From: Adineta ricciae
Lineage: Eukaryota; Rotifera; Eurotatoria; Adinetida; Adinetidae
DNA: 64,000 bases
Direction of reading: 5' to 3'
Assembly: GCA_905250025.1 (NCBI GenBank)
Contig: CAJNOJ010000288.1
Coordinates: 62,001 to 126,000, forward strand
This document shows positions 36,902-48,125 of the stretch, in pieces. The first letter of the stretch is position 1. Each line of letters opens with the position of its first letter. Position numbers and translations under genes: made by a program. The notes under the pieces are model-generated. The model was not told the DNA's origin. It did not search any database and worked only from the letters and a program-made list of their open reading frames with translations.

Positions 36902-39900
36902 GATTATTTCCCATACTAGATGATTTACCATTGTCACCAAATGCATCAGTGGGAAATGCATTACCTATTGATGTCATAGATAAATTAATGTCCGACGCGG
37001 CAAGTGCTGAAATCGAGTCAGCAATTCTTGATCCAACAAGGATGGACGAAAGTGATGATTTGACTTTAATCGATGATTTTTCTTCAGTTGATCATATAAC
37101 ATTTGTGCGTGATGTTGTTCCATATGAAATAGATTCATATTCATCAAACGATCTGAATGAAATGCAACAAGCAACAACTTTCACTAATATTCGACGTGTT
37201 CAAGGAATCAAAGATTTAACTAACGGAAGATATGCATCGATTCTACCTGAAATAAGAGTGAGATTTTAACATTTACTTCTGAAAATGAACCTTTATTCAA
37301 TCTTAAGATTCCAAAGAAGTATATTCAAGAAGATCCAGTCAGAATAGCTGTCGCCTTTGTTGTCGAAGAATGTGAAGAAAATCATATTATCTGGCGTTTA
37401 CATCAAAAGAAAAGTTTTTTACCTGACGGTAATGATTCAGATACAATCGCTTTTAATCCATTACGTATTGAAATTGAACCATCAGGGAAAACACAGAATG
37501 ACAGTTATAAGTAAATACTTTGTCTATTTCTATAAAGTTACCAATTTCATATCTTAATTTAGATTACCGTTAAGAATGTGCAATAATCTTCGAGCTGAAT
37601 TCATTAAACGAGAAAATGACGTGTTTCATAAACTTCATTCAACTGTAGCTCGTCGTTTGCATTTTGCTGAACATTTACCTGATATTCCAAGATTGGCGTG
37701 TGTAATAGTTGACAGACAAGGAAATTTGATATGGGAAACTTTCGGTCTGTCGAATTTTATTCAACCGAGTAAGAATTGACAAAGAATTTGAATTTCAACT
37801 ATCAATTCATTCGTTTCTAGTTCCTACTGGGCAGGGAAGCCGCGTTCTCACGACCTCAGGTAGGCAGGATTTTTTCGCATTGTTTTCACTGAAGAATTTC
37901 TTTTTTTTATTAAAGATCTTCGATTGAACGACAAGCAAACGAATGGTAAGTACGAGCCAGAACTCAGCTTGAAACAAAAGAATATCATATTGATTTTGTG
38001 AGGTGTTTCAGATGACGTTTTGCCATTAACAACAGCACCCACAACACAAATACTTGATAAACCATTGAGACGACGTGTATTGCAAAATTTCTTTATTGTC
38101 TGGTTAGATCCTGCAATCAATCAACCAAACAATGATATCTTTAATTCAATTATAAGATTACAGGATATTGTTAATTCTTTGTATACATTTGCAGATATTG
38201 ATGAATGCATCAATTTTATCACTGATGCCAATGATGAGAAAGTAATACTGATAACATCTGGTTCACTCGGTCAACAAATTACACCTTCTATTCATGATAT
38301 TCCTCAACTCGATTCGATTTATATATTTTGTTACCGGAAGACTTTTCATAACCACTGGGCAACGCGTTGGATGAAAGTTAAAGGTGTTTTCACAGATATT
38401 GCCTCAATGTATGAATCACTCAAACAGGCAACGCGATTATGTGATCAAAGTGCCATGTCAATCAGCTTTCTGAGAGAAGAAAATTTACCCGAACGGCAGG
38501 CAAACCAACTTAATCCATCGTTTATGTATTTACAAATATTAAAAGAAATCATACTTACCCTTGACTTTAATGAAGGTCACAGAATTGAATTCGTAACTTA
38601 TTGTCGCGATGCATTCGCTCATAATCAGAGCATATTAAAGAATATCGATAAATTTCAAAAGGCTTATGAACCAGATGCATCGATCCAATGGTATACTTCG
38701 TCATATTTTTTACATTCAATGCTTAACCGAGCGTTACGAAAACTCGATGTCGATGTAATTCTCAAAATGGGATTTTTTCTACAAGATCTTCATCGTCAAA
38801 TTAGTCAACTACATTCAGAACAAATGATTAATAATGAAAAATTCAGAGTATATCGAGGACAATCTTTATCAACGAAAGATTTCGAAACATTAACACGAAG
38901 TTCGCAAGGTTTAATGTCTTTCAACAGTTTTCTGTCGACAAGCCTAGATCGAAATGTAGCTTTCGTATATGCTGAAAGTAGTGTTCATATTCAAGACACA
39001 ATAGGTGTGCTCTTTACAATGAGTATTGATGCATCACTAGATGCTGTTCCTTTTGCGAGTATACGACATTTGAGTTTTTTTGAATCAGAAGATGAAATAC
39101 TCTTTTCAATGAATAGTGTCTTTCGTATTGATGAAATTAAAAACATACATGAGACTGAAAACATTTGGGAAATTAGTTTAAGATTAACAGATGATAAAGA
39201 TACAGAAGTAGAACTTCTTAAAAGAAGTTTGGAAAACGAGGCATCGGAAGAAGAACCATTGTATCGACTGGGGGTGCTGCTTACCAGATTAGGTGAAATC
39301 GGCAAATCCGAACAAATTTATATGAATCTTCTTGAAAAAACATCAAATGAACTGGAAAAAATGTCATTATACCATCGACTTGGTTCAATCAAGCATACAC
39401 AAGGTGAATTTAGTCAAACTCTAAAATTGGAGGGCAAAGCATTAGAAATTGCACATCGGAAACTATCATCCGATCCTTTATGGTTTAGTGCTCTATACAA
39501 TGACATCGCTCAAGTTTATTTTAGCATGGGTGATTATTCACATGCACTGAAATATTATGACAAAGTTCTCGAAATTAAGCAGAAACATCTCGAACCTGAT
39601 CATATTGAATTTGCAATCTATTATGTGAATGTTGGTTTGGTATATCGAAGTATCGGCAACCATAAGAGAGCTCGTTTGTGTTATGAAAAAGCTTTAAACA
39701 TCCAAGAAAAGTATCTGCCATCAAATCATCCTGACTTAGCTTCCACATACGATAATCTCGGTAATGTTTTGGGCGACTTGGGAGACTATTTACAGACAAT
39801 TTCATATTCCGAAAAAGCGTTGGCAATTCGACAGCAGTCTCTTCCTTCGAGTCATCCTGATTTAGCTGCAACATATAACAATCTGGGCTGTGTATATTAT

Positions 39901-41076
39901 AAAATGGGTGATTATTCAAAAGCACTTTCATACTATGAAAAAGCACTTTCAATACGACAACAATCTCTTCCACCAAATCATCCTGACTTAGCTTTATCGT
40001 TGAACAATATCGCTAAAATATATGATGAAACCAACGAATATTCTAAAGCGCTTTTATATTATGAAAAAGCACTGAAAATCCAACAAGAAACACTTCATCC
40101 AACTCATCTTAATTTGGCAATGTTATACAGCAACATAGGCAGTACGCATGACAGCATGGGACACTATTCTAAATCGCTTTCCTTCTATGAAAAAGGATTG
40201 GAGATTTTTCAAAAAACTCTTCCTGCTGATCATGCGTATTTAGCCTCATCATACAATAATATTGGCGCTACGCATGAAAACATGGGTGAATATACGAAAG
40301 CACTCGAATATTATGAGAAAGCATTAAGTATACAAAAGCAAAGTCTTCCGTCAAGTCATCCCGATTTGGCTTTGTCGTATAGTAACATCGGAAAAATTTA
40401 TGAGAACATGGGAGATTATCCCAAAGCACTTTCCTTTTTAGAAAAAGGGCTATCGATTTTTCAACAAAGTCTACCTTCAAATCATCCCCATCAAGCTTCA
40501 TCGTATAACAATATTGGCAATATTTATAATAGCATGGGAGATTATCGCAAAGCACTCGAATATTATGAGATAGCATTAAGTATACAACAGCAAAGTCTTC
40601 CGTCAATTCATCCTGCTTTAGCATCATCGTACAATAATATCGGTAATTCTTATGATAGTATGGGCGATTATTCAAAAGCATTATTATATTATGAAAGATC
40701 GTTGTCCATACAATCAAACTCTCTTCCATCGAACCATCCTGACTTCGCTTCTTCATACAATAATATAGGTACTGTGTACTACAGGATGGGTGACTATGCA
40801 AAAGCATTATCATTTTATGAAAAAGCGCTAGAAATACAAGAGAAAATTCTTCCTTCGAATCATCCTAGTATTGGATTATCATTGTACAACATAGCAAATG
40901 TATATTACGATATGGGTGAACATTCAAAGGCATCTTCATACTATCAAGGTTCTATACAAATCTTTCAGCACTCTTTACCTCCTGACCATCCTCATATTCA
41001 AACCGTAGAAAGTACCATTAATCGCATAAAGACTCTGACCTTTTTGAAAAGTGAAGAAAATCATATTGTCTCGTGA
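36902..41076 (+). CDS. novel N-terminal domain + ADP-ribosyltransferase + 12-13 TPRs
   Basis: Six exons join in phase: 36902-37257, 37308-37510, 37563-37768, 37821-37859, 37916-37945 and 38012-41076, about 1,300 residues. The first three encode an acidic leader and the domain shared with the divergent neighbour. The last encodes the family N-region (FIVWLDPAINQ, QLDSIYIFCYRK), the ART fold with FRVYRGQSLS, FNSFLSTSLD and SEDEILFSMNSVFRI (R, S and E-D-E), and then 12 clear KLC-type 42-residue TPRs plus one weaker one. Each clear repeat is close to HPDLALSYSNIGKIYENMG. It likely mono-ADP-ribosylates protein targets on a TPR scaffold. A possible first mini-exon at 36856-36868 would need a 33-bp intron, so the start is unsettled. 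Confidence 0.85.
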
Positions 41077-41578
41077 GATAATTCTCAGTTTTCTATTTAA
41101 AGATAATGAGAGTGAATGAAAGGATATGGTACACAACTCTGACCAATATCTTCTGATGCTCTCGTTGAAGAATTGACTGTGAAAAGCTACCTAACATGGC
41201 AACTGATTTCACTTTTCAAATCGAGAAAAGTCTTCGTCTGTTTTTCCGCACTGGATGAATAATAAAATGCAGATATATAAGATGTTCGTTAGGTACATTT
41301 ACTTATATCATAAAAGAAGAAATGTGAATTTGATTTCTGAATAATTAAAGTTAAAAAGAACTTGTCTTAAACGACGAAACAAGATTAATAAGAACAATGA
41401 AAAGATTTATTTGTTGTCGACATGACTTTCTCATCTTAATATTCTTTTTAAAGAAGCAACTCTCATCATTTGGATTTTTCTTGACAATTACGTCTTAATT
41501 TTAAATCTAAGAATTCTTCTAAATCATCACTGTAATTTCATTTTTCTCAAATACAATTTCATCTTGAAAGCATCATCA
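41077..41578. other. intergenic, nothing recognised
   Basis: About 500 bp between the ART-TPR stop and the next GPCR. AT-rich, no frames or repeats of note. Confidence 0.6.
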
Positions 41579-42651
41579 ATGAGTATGTCTTCATCAATTC
41601 CTTCTTCTCTAAGTCAAACATTATCATTAATTCAACAAAAAACTTCATTTGGCTTCGCTTTACTCTTTCTCATTTTCGGTGTAACTGGATGTTTTCTCAA
41701 CATATTACTCTTTTCTCGACGACAATTTCGCAGTGTGTCTTGTTCTGCATGTAAGTACAAGGACGGAGCATTGAAACGTCGAGACATGATGAGCACATAC
41801 GACACTCCGACAAAAATATCCAATTTGGTTTGTGTTTTCGTATAGATTTTCTGGCATCGTCGGTTGTGATGTTCATTCAATTGAGTTTTTCTGCTTGTAC
41901 AAGTCTTTATGCATCATATTACGATTTTTCAATAATTTATTCGATATCATTTTGTAAATTATGGTTTTATATTCTCAATTCGACCTCGATTATGTCACGT
42001 TGGATATTAAGTGCTGCATGTTTAGATCGTTATGCACTTTCATCACGAAATATTCGTTTAAGAAATTTAGCAAATGTTCAAACAGCTCATCGAGTTATTT
42101 TCCTTATTATTCTAATCGCATTAATCTTTCCAATTCATATTCTTGTTTTATACGATATCAAATCACGGAATTGTAATATATTTAACAATTATATCGGTTC
42201 AGTTTACAATGTAATTGTTTTAATGATTAACACGGGAATAATTCCATTGATTGTGATGATTAGTTGTACTTTGTTGATTCGAAAGAATCTTTTAGAAAAA
42301 CAAAAACGTCGTCAAATTCTTGAAAATCAGCCAGTACATACGATGAATCACGAAGATGAAGTTCGACGTAAACGTGATCAACAAGCTCTTCGAATGTTAT
42401 TCGCACAAGTCATAATTTTTGTTGTGATCATCACACCGTAGTTAATTTATAATGCTTATTTCATCACAACATTAAATAATACAAATAAAACCATCGATCA
42501 AATGTTTTTCGAGCGTTTTCTTAGTTTTCTTACGGGAACATTCGCCCTTTTATTTTCCGCATTATCGTTTTATATTTATACATTAACATCAACTATGTTT
42601 CGTCGAGAATTCTTTGTTCTTATACAATCAATATTCTTTCCGAATCGATAG
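41579..42651 (+). pseudogene. rhodopsin-like GPCR with one nonsense codon
   Basis: Exon 1 (41579-41750) has a Ser-rich N-terminus and TM1 (FGFALLFLIFGVTGCFLNILL). A 95-bp intron follows, then exon 2 (41846-42651) with the remaining helices. TM3 is followed by AACLDRYAL (DRY intact), and TM7 contains FALLFSALSFYIYTLTS. A TAG at 42439-42441 falls in TM6 where the family has Trp (IIITP-stop-LIYNAY), followed by 69 open codons in the same frame to the natural stop. A single G-to-A change would explain it. It is either a very young pseudogene or a base error. Confidence 0.75.
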
Positions 42652-42838
42652 ATTCATTTCCTTGTCCTGTGAATTTTGTCCATTCGTTGTTGTCAAATAA
42701 ATTCTTGAAAAAGACCCAATTTTATCATGTCTATGTGTCATTGGACGAATTTTCTTTCGTTTCTCTTATAATAAATAGTTCACTTTCATCCCTCGATAGA
42801 TTCGATTGACGAACAACGTGTTTTTCTTATCACTTAGA

Positions 42839-43894
42839 ATGATCGCATGGAGACAACTGTTCATTCTGATCATCAGTTGCGTCGTTCAATTCCATTCAAT
42901 ACCCATTTTATCACGAGATAATCGAACATTTGGTCCATTTAATCGTTCTCCATTTCTACAAATCAATGAATCCGATATCCAAGTCATCGACATTGGAAAT
43001 CTCCCCGAAGTTTTACCGAACATTTCACGTGTCACCGAACATGATTTAGAAATAATTGAACTACCGATCGGTACTGTTCTTTACAAAGCACTTCAATTTC
43101 CATCGTCCGGTGTTCCGAGTCAAACCGATGTGATGAATATTTACGCAGCGAGAAATGCTTGGCTGTCGAATTTGGACGGAGCTGAACAATACGTTCGATT
43201 GGGTTATGGAAATTTGATGAGTTTCCAAGTGATTAAGAAATTAAAGTTGTTCGATTTAGCAAATCGAAACAATTGGGATATCATTTGGTCGAAAATCAAT
43301 CAACAATTAGTGTCACTTCTTCAAAAGAAAGATTCTGCGAATAAATCGATGAAAACACAAAGATATCTTCAAAAAGAAATCGATCAATTGGTATTTCAAC
43401 AAACAATTCTTCAATTAACCATCGGATATGAAATCACGTGGAAAGATCAATTAGAATTACTTCGATATTACGGCGATGTGATCACAAATAATTATTCTTA
43501 TCATCCAGAAGATGAAATCAAAAAACTATCTTGTCATCCAGAAGATTGGTTCGTCATCAATCAAAGACCAACTATTTTAAAATCAAGAAATACAACGTTT
43601 GGTGGAAGAAAACAAGATTTAAATCGAGTGGGTTTTACAACAGCTTTGGATAGAATAATGGTTGATACAATTTGTCAATTTGTTAATGTTGATGGATATT
43701 ACAGTGTACCTTTTCCAAATTTATTTCATAGAAATGGATTGATGACTGCGGAAATTGCCATTCATATTCCGCGAGATTCGTTGAAAATTCTCGAGACGAA
43801 ATGTGAAAAAGATTTCTATCCGTGTGGATCGAAATGTTATCGATTAGATCAATTTCAATGTTATCCTGGTGGACTTCTCGTCAATGTTCAATGA
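42839..43894 (+). CDS. secreted protein, possibly ADP-ribosyltransferase-like
   Basis: The ATG at 42839 gives 351 residues starting with a typical signal peptide (MIAWRQLFILIISCVVQFHS). Residues about 80-160 hold GTVLYKALQF, NAWLSNLDGAEQYVRLGYG and FQVIKKLKLFDL. This spacing (LYKA, then W-x-S with a following A-x-x-Y, then a hydrophobic strand) resembles many ART-fold proteins, but the YRG arginine is not evident, so that reading is speculative. A Cys-containing C-terminus (CEKDFYPCGSKCYRL, then QCYPGG) suggests extracellular disulfides. No introns. I do not recognise the family with certainty. Confidence 0.65.
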   Translation: MIAWRQLFILIISCVVQFHSIPILSRDNRTFGPFNRSPFLQINESDIQVIDIGNLPEVLPNISRVTEHDLEIIELPIGTVLYKALQFPSSGVPSQTDVMNIYAARNAWLSNLDGAEQYVRLGYGNLMSFQVIKKLKLFDLANRNNWDIIWSKINQQLVSLLQKKDSANKSMKTQRYLQKEIDQLVFQQTILQLTIGYEITWKDQLELLRYYGDVITNNYSYHPEDEIKKLSCHPEDWFVINQRPTILKSRNTTFGGRKQDLNRVGFTTALDRIMVDTICQFVNVDGYYSVPFPNLFHRNGLMTAEIAIHIPRDSLKILETKCEKDFYPCGSKCYRLDQFQCYPGGLLVNVQ

Positions 43895-43929
43895 AAGTGA
43901 CATTTTTTTGTAAATTTATATAGTGAAAA

Positions 43930-45657
43930 TCAATTTTTGAAAGAAAAATTTTGCCAAAAAGATTTGTCAAATGTCGATTGATCGATCCAGATTTTGATCC
44001 AATTTAATTCAATTTGGTAGAGAAATGGAATTTGAGAATCTTCTTTGAAATCTGCTAATCGATGAAAATATTTTTCTGGAATTCGAAAAGTTAAAGTACG
44101 AAGATGATGAAAATGTTCATTTATCAATGGAACGTTAAATAAATCATTGGTATTGATCAGTAAATGTTCAAGAGTTGGAAAGAGTCGAGCAATTCGAATG
44201 AGATCTTCTTCGTGAAATCGATGGATTTCATCTGAGATGTCGAGACATTTCAAATGAGGACAAGTTTCTTCAGAAATCTCCGATAAATAATCATAATTAA
44301 TATCAAGTAATCGAACATTTGTCATCATTTTAAGCAATGAATTCAGAATTGAAGGTTGTTCATCACACAACGAAACGGTCAGTTCATCAACTCGTGAACA
44401 ATTGATCGATTTGGTTATCCAACTGATTAAATCCGCATTTAAATTAAATATTTCCAAAACTTTGACGTTATCAAAATAAATTTTCGATGAGAAAAGTGAA
44501 GTTTGATTTGAAAGCGATAAATGTGAAACTGTCTTATCGATTTGATCAGTTGGAATACACCACCATTGAAGAAGTGATCGATGACTTTCATCGAAGTAAT
44601 GAACATGATCTTCACGACGACGCAGGCGCTCTTTGATTCTTTTATGAAAACCGTGCGATTCATGTTTACCAAAGATAACGTGGAAATCGTTCTTGAGATC
44701 CGAAAATGCGTCAACACCTTCCGCATTGAATGTTTGATAGAATTTTAAACGAGATAAATTCGTTTTATAGGTAAAATACTTCAAATTGGGTAAGTAATGA
44801 TTGAACAATTGTTGCCAAGAATTAGAAGAAATTAATTCGATTGGACCATTGATTTGCAATGATTTTAAAGAAGGAAAATTTGAAAGATATAACGACAAAT
44901 CATCGATATAAAACTGATAATTTATATGTAAAACAAGACTTTCAAGTTGGAGTAACGGTTCAAATTGAAGAGAAATTGTGTTGAGTTGAACAGGTAAAGC
45001 AATAACTGAGATGTGAAGAGTGCGAAGACGTGGACTGTGACGATAAAGGGAATTGAAAGTAGGCGATAGGCATTCGATTCCAATTAGAATTAAATGTTCC
45101 AGGTTCAATTGAGTCGAGAAGGATAAATTTAAGTGGGGATTCTCACCATCGAATGATAATGAAAGAGATTTTAAAGATTTGATGGAAAATATACCAGAAA
45201 TGAAGGTTTCATTGGAAGAAAATCGAGTCTTACTCGCGATTTTCACGGTGAGTTTTCGAACATTTGTATTCGTTAACGAAAAAATGGCATTTTGAAATTG
45301 ATTCGAATCGATTGTGGGATCAGTACAATGAATATAAAGCGAATTTAACTGTTGAAATCGTTGAAATGAAGGAAACTTTTGTAAAAATAACTTGACTTGT
45401 CCAGGTGTTTCACAATCCGATAAGACTAATCGTGTAATTCGATTTTCATAAGTTGTTAAAAGATGATCGACACAATATCGAAATTCATCTGATCGACTGT
45501 CAATCAAATTCATATTCAATTTTCGACATTGAAGAAATATCCAATTGAATCGTTGATTAAATTTATTAAAATATTTGCAAAATATGTCCAAACCATTGAA
45601 ATATTTTTCAAAAATTTCAATCAAAATTTCATTCGGTAAGCATTCAAGTTTCGACAT
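43930..45657 (-). CDS. F-box / leucine-rich repeat protein, intact
   Basis: A single-exon frame of 575 residues opens with an F-box (LECLPNEILIEIFEKYFNG, about residues 4-45). Irregular leucine-rich repeats follow (LNSLYIHCTD, LKSLSLSFDGE, LEHLILIGIE, LRTLHISVIA, LESLVLHINY and others). The F-box should bind Skp1, and the repeats a substrate, in an SCF ubiquitin ligase. The N-terminal and repeat wording agrees with the broken copy at 23489-24960, identifying an expanded family. No lesion is visible. Confidence 0.85.
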   Translation of the reverse strand: MSKLECLPNEILIEIFEKYFNGLDIFCKYFNKFNQRFNWIFLQCRKLNMNLIDSRSDEFRYCVDHLLTTYENRITRLVLSDCETPGQVKLFLQKFPSFQRFQQLNSLYIHCTDPTIDSNQFQNAIFSLTNTNVRKLTVKIASKTRFSSNETFISGIFSIKSLKSLSLSFDGENPHLNLSFSTQLNLEHLILIGIECLSPTFNSLYRHSPRLRTLHISVIALPVQLNTISLQFEPLLQLESLVLHINYQFYIDDLSLYLSNFPSLKSLQINGPIELISSNSWQQLFNHYLPNLKYFTYKTNLSRLKFYQTFNAEGVDAFSDLKNDFHVIFGKHESHGFHKRIKERLRRREDHVHYFDESHRSLLQWWCIPTDQIDKTVSHLSLSNQTSLFSSKIYFDNVKVLEIFNLNADLISWITKSINCSRVDELTVSLCDEQPSILNSLLKMMTNVRLLDINYDYLSEISEETCPHLKCLDISDEIHRFHEEDLIRIARLFPTLEHLLINTNDLFNVPLINEHFHHLRTLTFRIPEKYFHRLADFKEDSQIPFLYQIELNWIKIWIDQSTFDKSFWQNFSFKN

Positions 45658-45998
45658 CTTTCCTGATAAGAAACTTTACACTTTAAATTAGTCATCGTAT
45701 AGATGTTGTTAATGAGAAATTCGTATTCGCCATCTCACAATCTGATAGAAAGTCAGTGTTGCAAATCTAGAGCAAGAAGAATTAAAAGTATCGATTGTGA
45801 GAAATTTTGTTTTTTGTATGATTTCTCTCATATTTTTATCTTTGATCGCTTCGTCAAAAGCAGATGTCGACAGTGGCAGAGTGGTCGTCTTTGATTGGCG
45901 ATTCTAAAACGGGAAGGAAATATATTGTTTAGATGATTTCTTTCCCCTATTCATTGATACTTTCTTTATTCGTTAATTATTCACTCTTCGGTTGAAAA

Positions 45999-46999
45999 AT
46001 GTCTGCTCTTGGTAAACTAGCTATGGATTTTGTCCAAATATTTAATGTGATTATTATATCTTTAGGATTATCGACTTATTCACAGCCAAAAATTGGTGAA
46101 ATTCATACAGCTAGAATAAGTATGGTCAGTTTATTTGGAAGGCTATCAAATTTTGATTCAGAAACTGACAATCGATCTGAATCATCATCGACATCATCGT
46201 CATCGCAAAAGTCTAGCGATCATCTTCCCAAAAGACCTTGTGTCATCTGGAACACAGAACCTACCATACAAGTTTTAGCAATGACGCGATTTGGTGGAGC
46301 TGATGTGGCCGATTCGAATGTTCGTCTTTTCGATCATTTAACACATGAATATGTGTTAAAACGACTGGTGGCAGTTTCTCCAAAAATACCATATGGCGGA
46401 AGACGATCAATTTCTGCAAGAACAAAGGCAACAGATGGACCGATTAAAACTGTGAATACTAACTTGGTTTTAATTCCGACATTTGTTCCTGAAAAGTGGA
46501 AATGTAAAACTGTTCAGGAATATTTCCCATTCGAAGAATTACAGTATATTAACGAAGTTCTTAATCAAATTCGCACAGAAGAATCGAAAGAATCGGACGA
46601 ACGACTAAAAATCGTTCAAGAAATGAATCATCTACAATCATCACATTCTAACAATGATCATGGGAGAAATCAGCACGACAACAATTCATCTTCATCATCA
46701 TCTTCATTACCAAGAACTCGTGCAAGATTCGTCGAAGATCTTCATTGGAACAAAAAAGATTTTGTAAATAAATGGTTAGATAATGGTCTGTCAAAATCAA
46801 ATCTATCAAACATATATTCATGTTGATTCATGTGTTCTAGTTCAAAATGAGTATCCTGAATCGTTGAACAACAGTCTGGTAAGAAACAATGTTGCTATCG
46901 TTTAAGCCAGAAAGTTTATGACGATGTCTCTTCTCCGCTGTTTAGGATGATTTTTTAGTGGACGATCAATCAACTGTATCACCTTTCGACCACATATAG
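45999..46999 (+). CDS. unrecognised protein with Ser-rich linkers, probable one-base error
   Basis: The frame from the ATG at 45999 has a hydrophobic start (FVQIFNVIIISLGLS), a Ser-rich stretch and a folded-looking middle (PCVIWNTEPTIQVLAMTRFG, FVPEKWKCKTVQEYF). It then has a second low-complexity Asn/Ser run and ends at 46826. Removing one G in the GG near 46783 instead continues the frame (NQIYQTYIHVDSCVLVQ) to a donor at 46879. After a 67-bp intron the last exon 46946-46999 ends with a TAG. I take this longer form of about 325 residues as the gene. I recognise no domain. Confidence 0.55.
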
Positions 47000-48125
47000 A
47001 AGACAATGCTTTCATTAGTCATTCCAAATGTTCTTGAAGTCAGTTTGACTTTTTTATCTAAATAAATTTGACTCAGTTTCGTCAGGATCACTGGTATAAT
47101 CGAAATGCATATGCCCGATTTTCTGCGGACTGGATTTCGGCGATGACGATTCATACCGATTGTTTCGAATTTGAAAAATGTTTAGATCCACTGAGTCAGG
47201 CAATCCGCTTACCTCTTTCAAATGACGTTGTTTTGAATGAAAATTAATATGAAAGTCGGTTATTGATCATCAACTAATCACCGACGATATCGATTCAATT
47301 AACAGACAAACGACGCTACTTTCATCAGACTCAATTGAATATTTCCACTGGGTGAAGTGTATATAGGCGAAAGAGAGACGTATGATCCACATCGTTCAAG
47401 ATGATCGTATCACAATAAGATGAAATGTTAGATTCGTGAATGAACAGTTGAACTCGAGCTTCAAATGATAAAAGTCTGTTTAGTCGAAAGAAAACCATTT
47501 AAAACAATTGATACAAATCGATTGTTTCCAGTTCAAAACTTCATGAATGATGATTATACCTAAATTGAGTGTTGCATGAGATCGATGTGTTAGCTTCAGT
47601 GGACTTTTGGATTGTTCTGTCACATAGAAAAATTGAGAGTTGTATGTCTTGATTTATGTTAATTGAATCTTTGGTAGATGATCAGGTACGAGAGACATGC
47701 ATTCGAAAAAAAGTACTTGCATTTCTTTCATGTTTCGATTTATTTGAGAGTCATTCTCAACATGGCATTATAACATTTATTTTTCATTAGAAAAAATATT
47801 TCTCCGTATGTAAGAACTTACAAAGGCATCTGCGTGATTCGTAACCGGTTCTATTGATTGTATGTTTAGTTGAAAGAAAGCAAGATTATTCATACGTACA
47901 TCTATTTTTGTCAAAAAAACAGCACTAAACCGGCTTGCTTACCAGAATGCACTTCTATCGTCAACACCAATTAAACTCGTTGCACTTTAAGAAAAATTAT
48001 TCGTTTCGTTCGATATAAAACAGGATCAAACTTAAACAATTCTGTATTTGTTCTCTTTCGTGACCTTGAAATTGAAACATATTTCAGATTACTCCATCGT
48101 TGAAAGAACAACTCATATAAATCGA
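47000..48125. other. no supported gene
   Basis: About 1.1 kb of AT-rich sequence without convincing frames or splice chains, upstream of the ABCG transporter. The frame 48048-48125 before the chosen ATG is open but lacks conserved character. Confidence 0.5.

Noticed and set aside
39575..40813. Long minus-strand open frames opposite the TPR array
   Set aside because: They mirror the 126-bp repeat of the plus-strand TPRs; their composition is repetitive and lacks any domain.
39480..41000. Tandem DNA repeat (about 126 bp) as a satellite or CRISPR-like array
   Set aside because: The period equals 42 codons and the units are KLC-type TPRs in one open frame; no spacer structure exists.
45868..45905. 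tRNA-Ser/Leu-like start (gtggcagagtggtc)
   Set aside because: No B box, anticodon stem or pairing acceptor ends follow.
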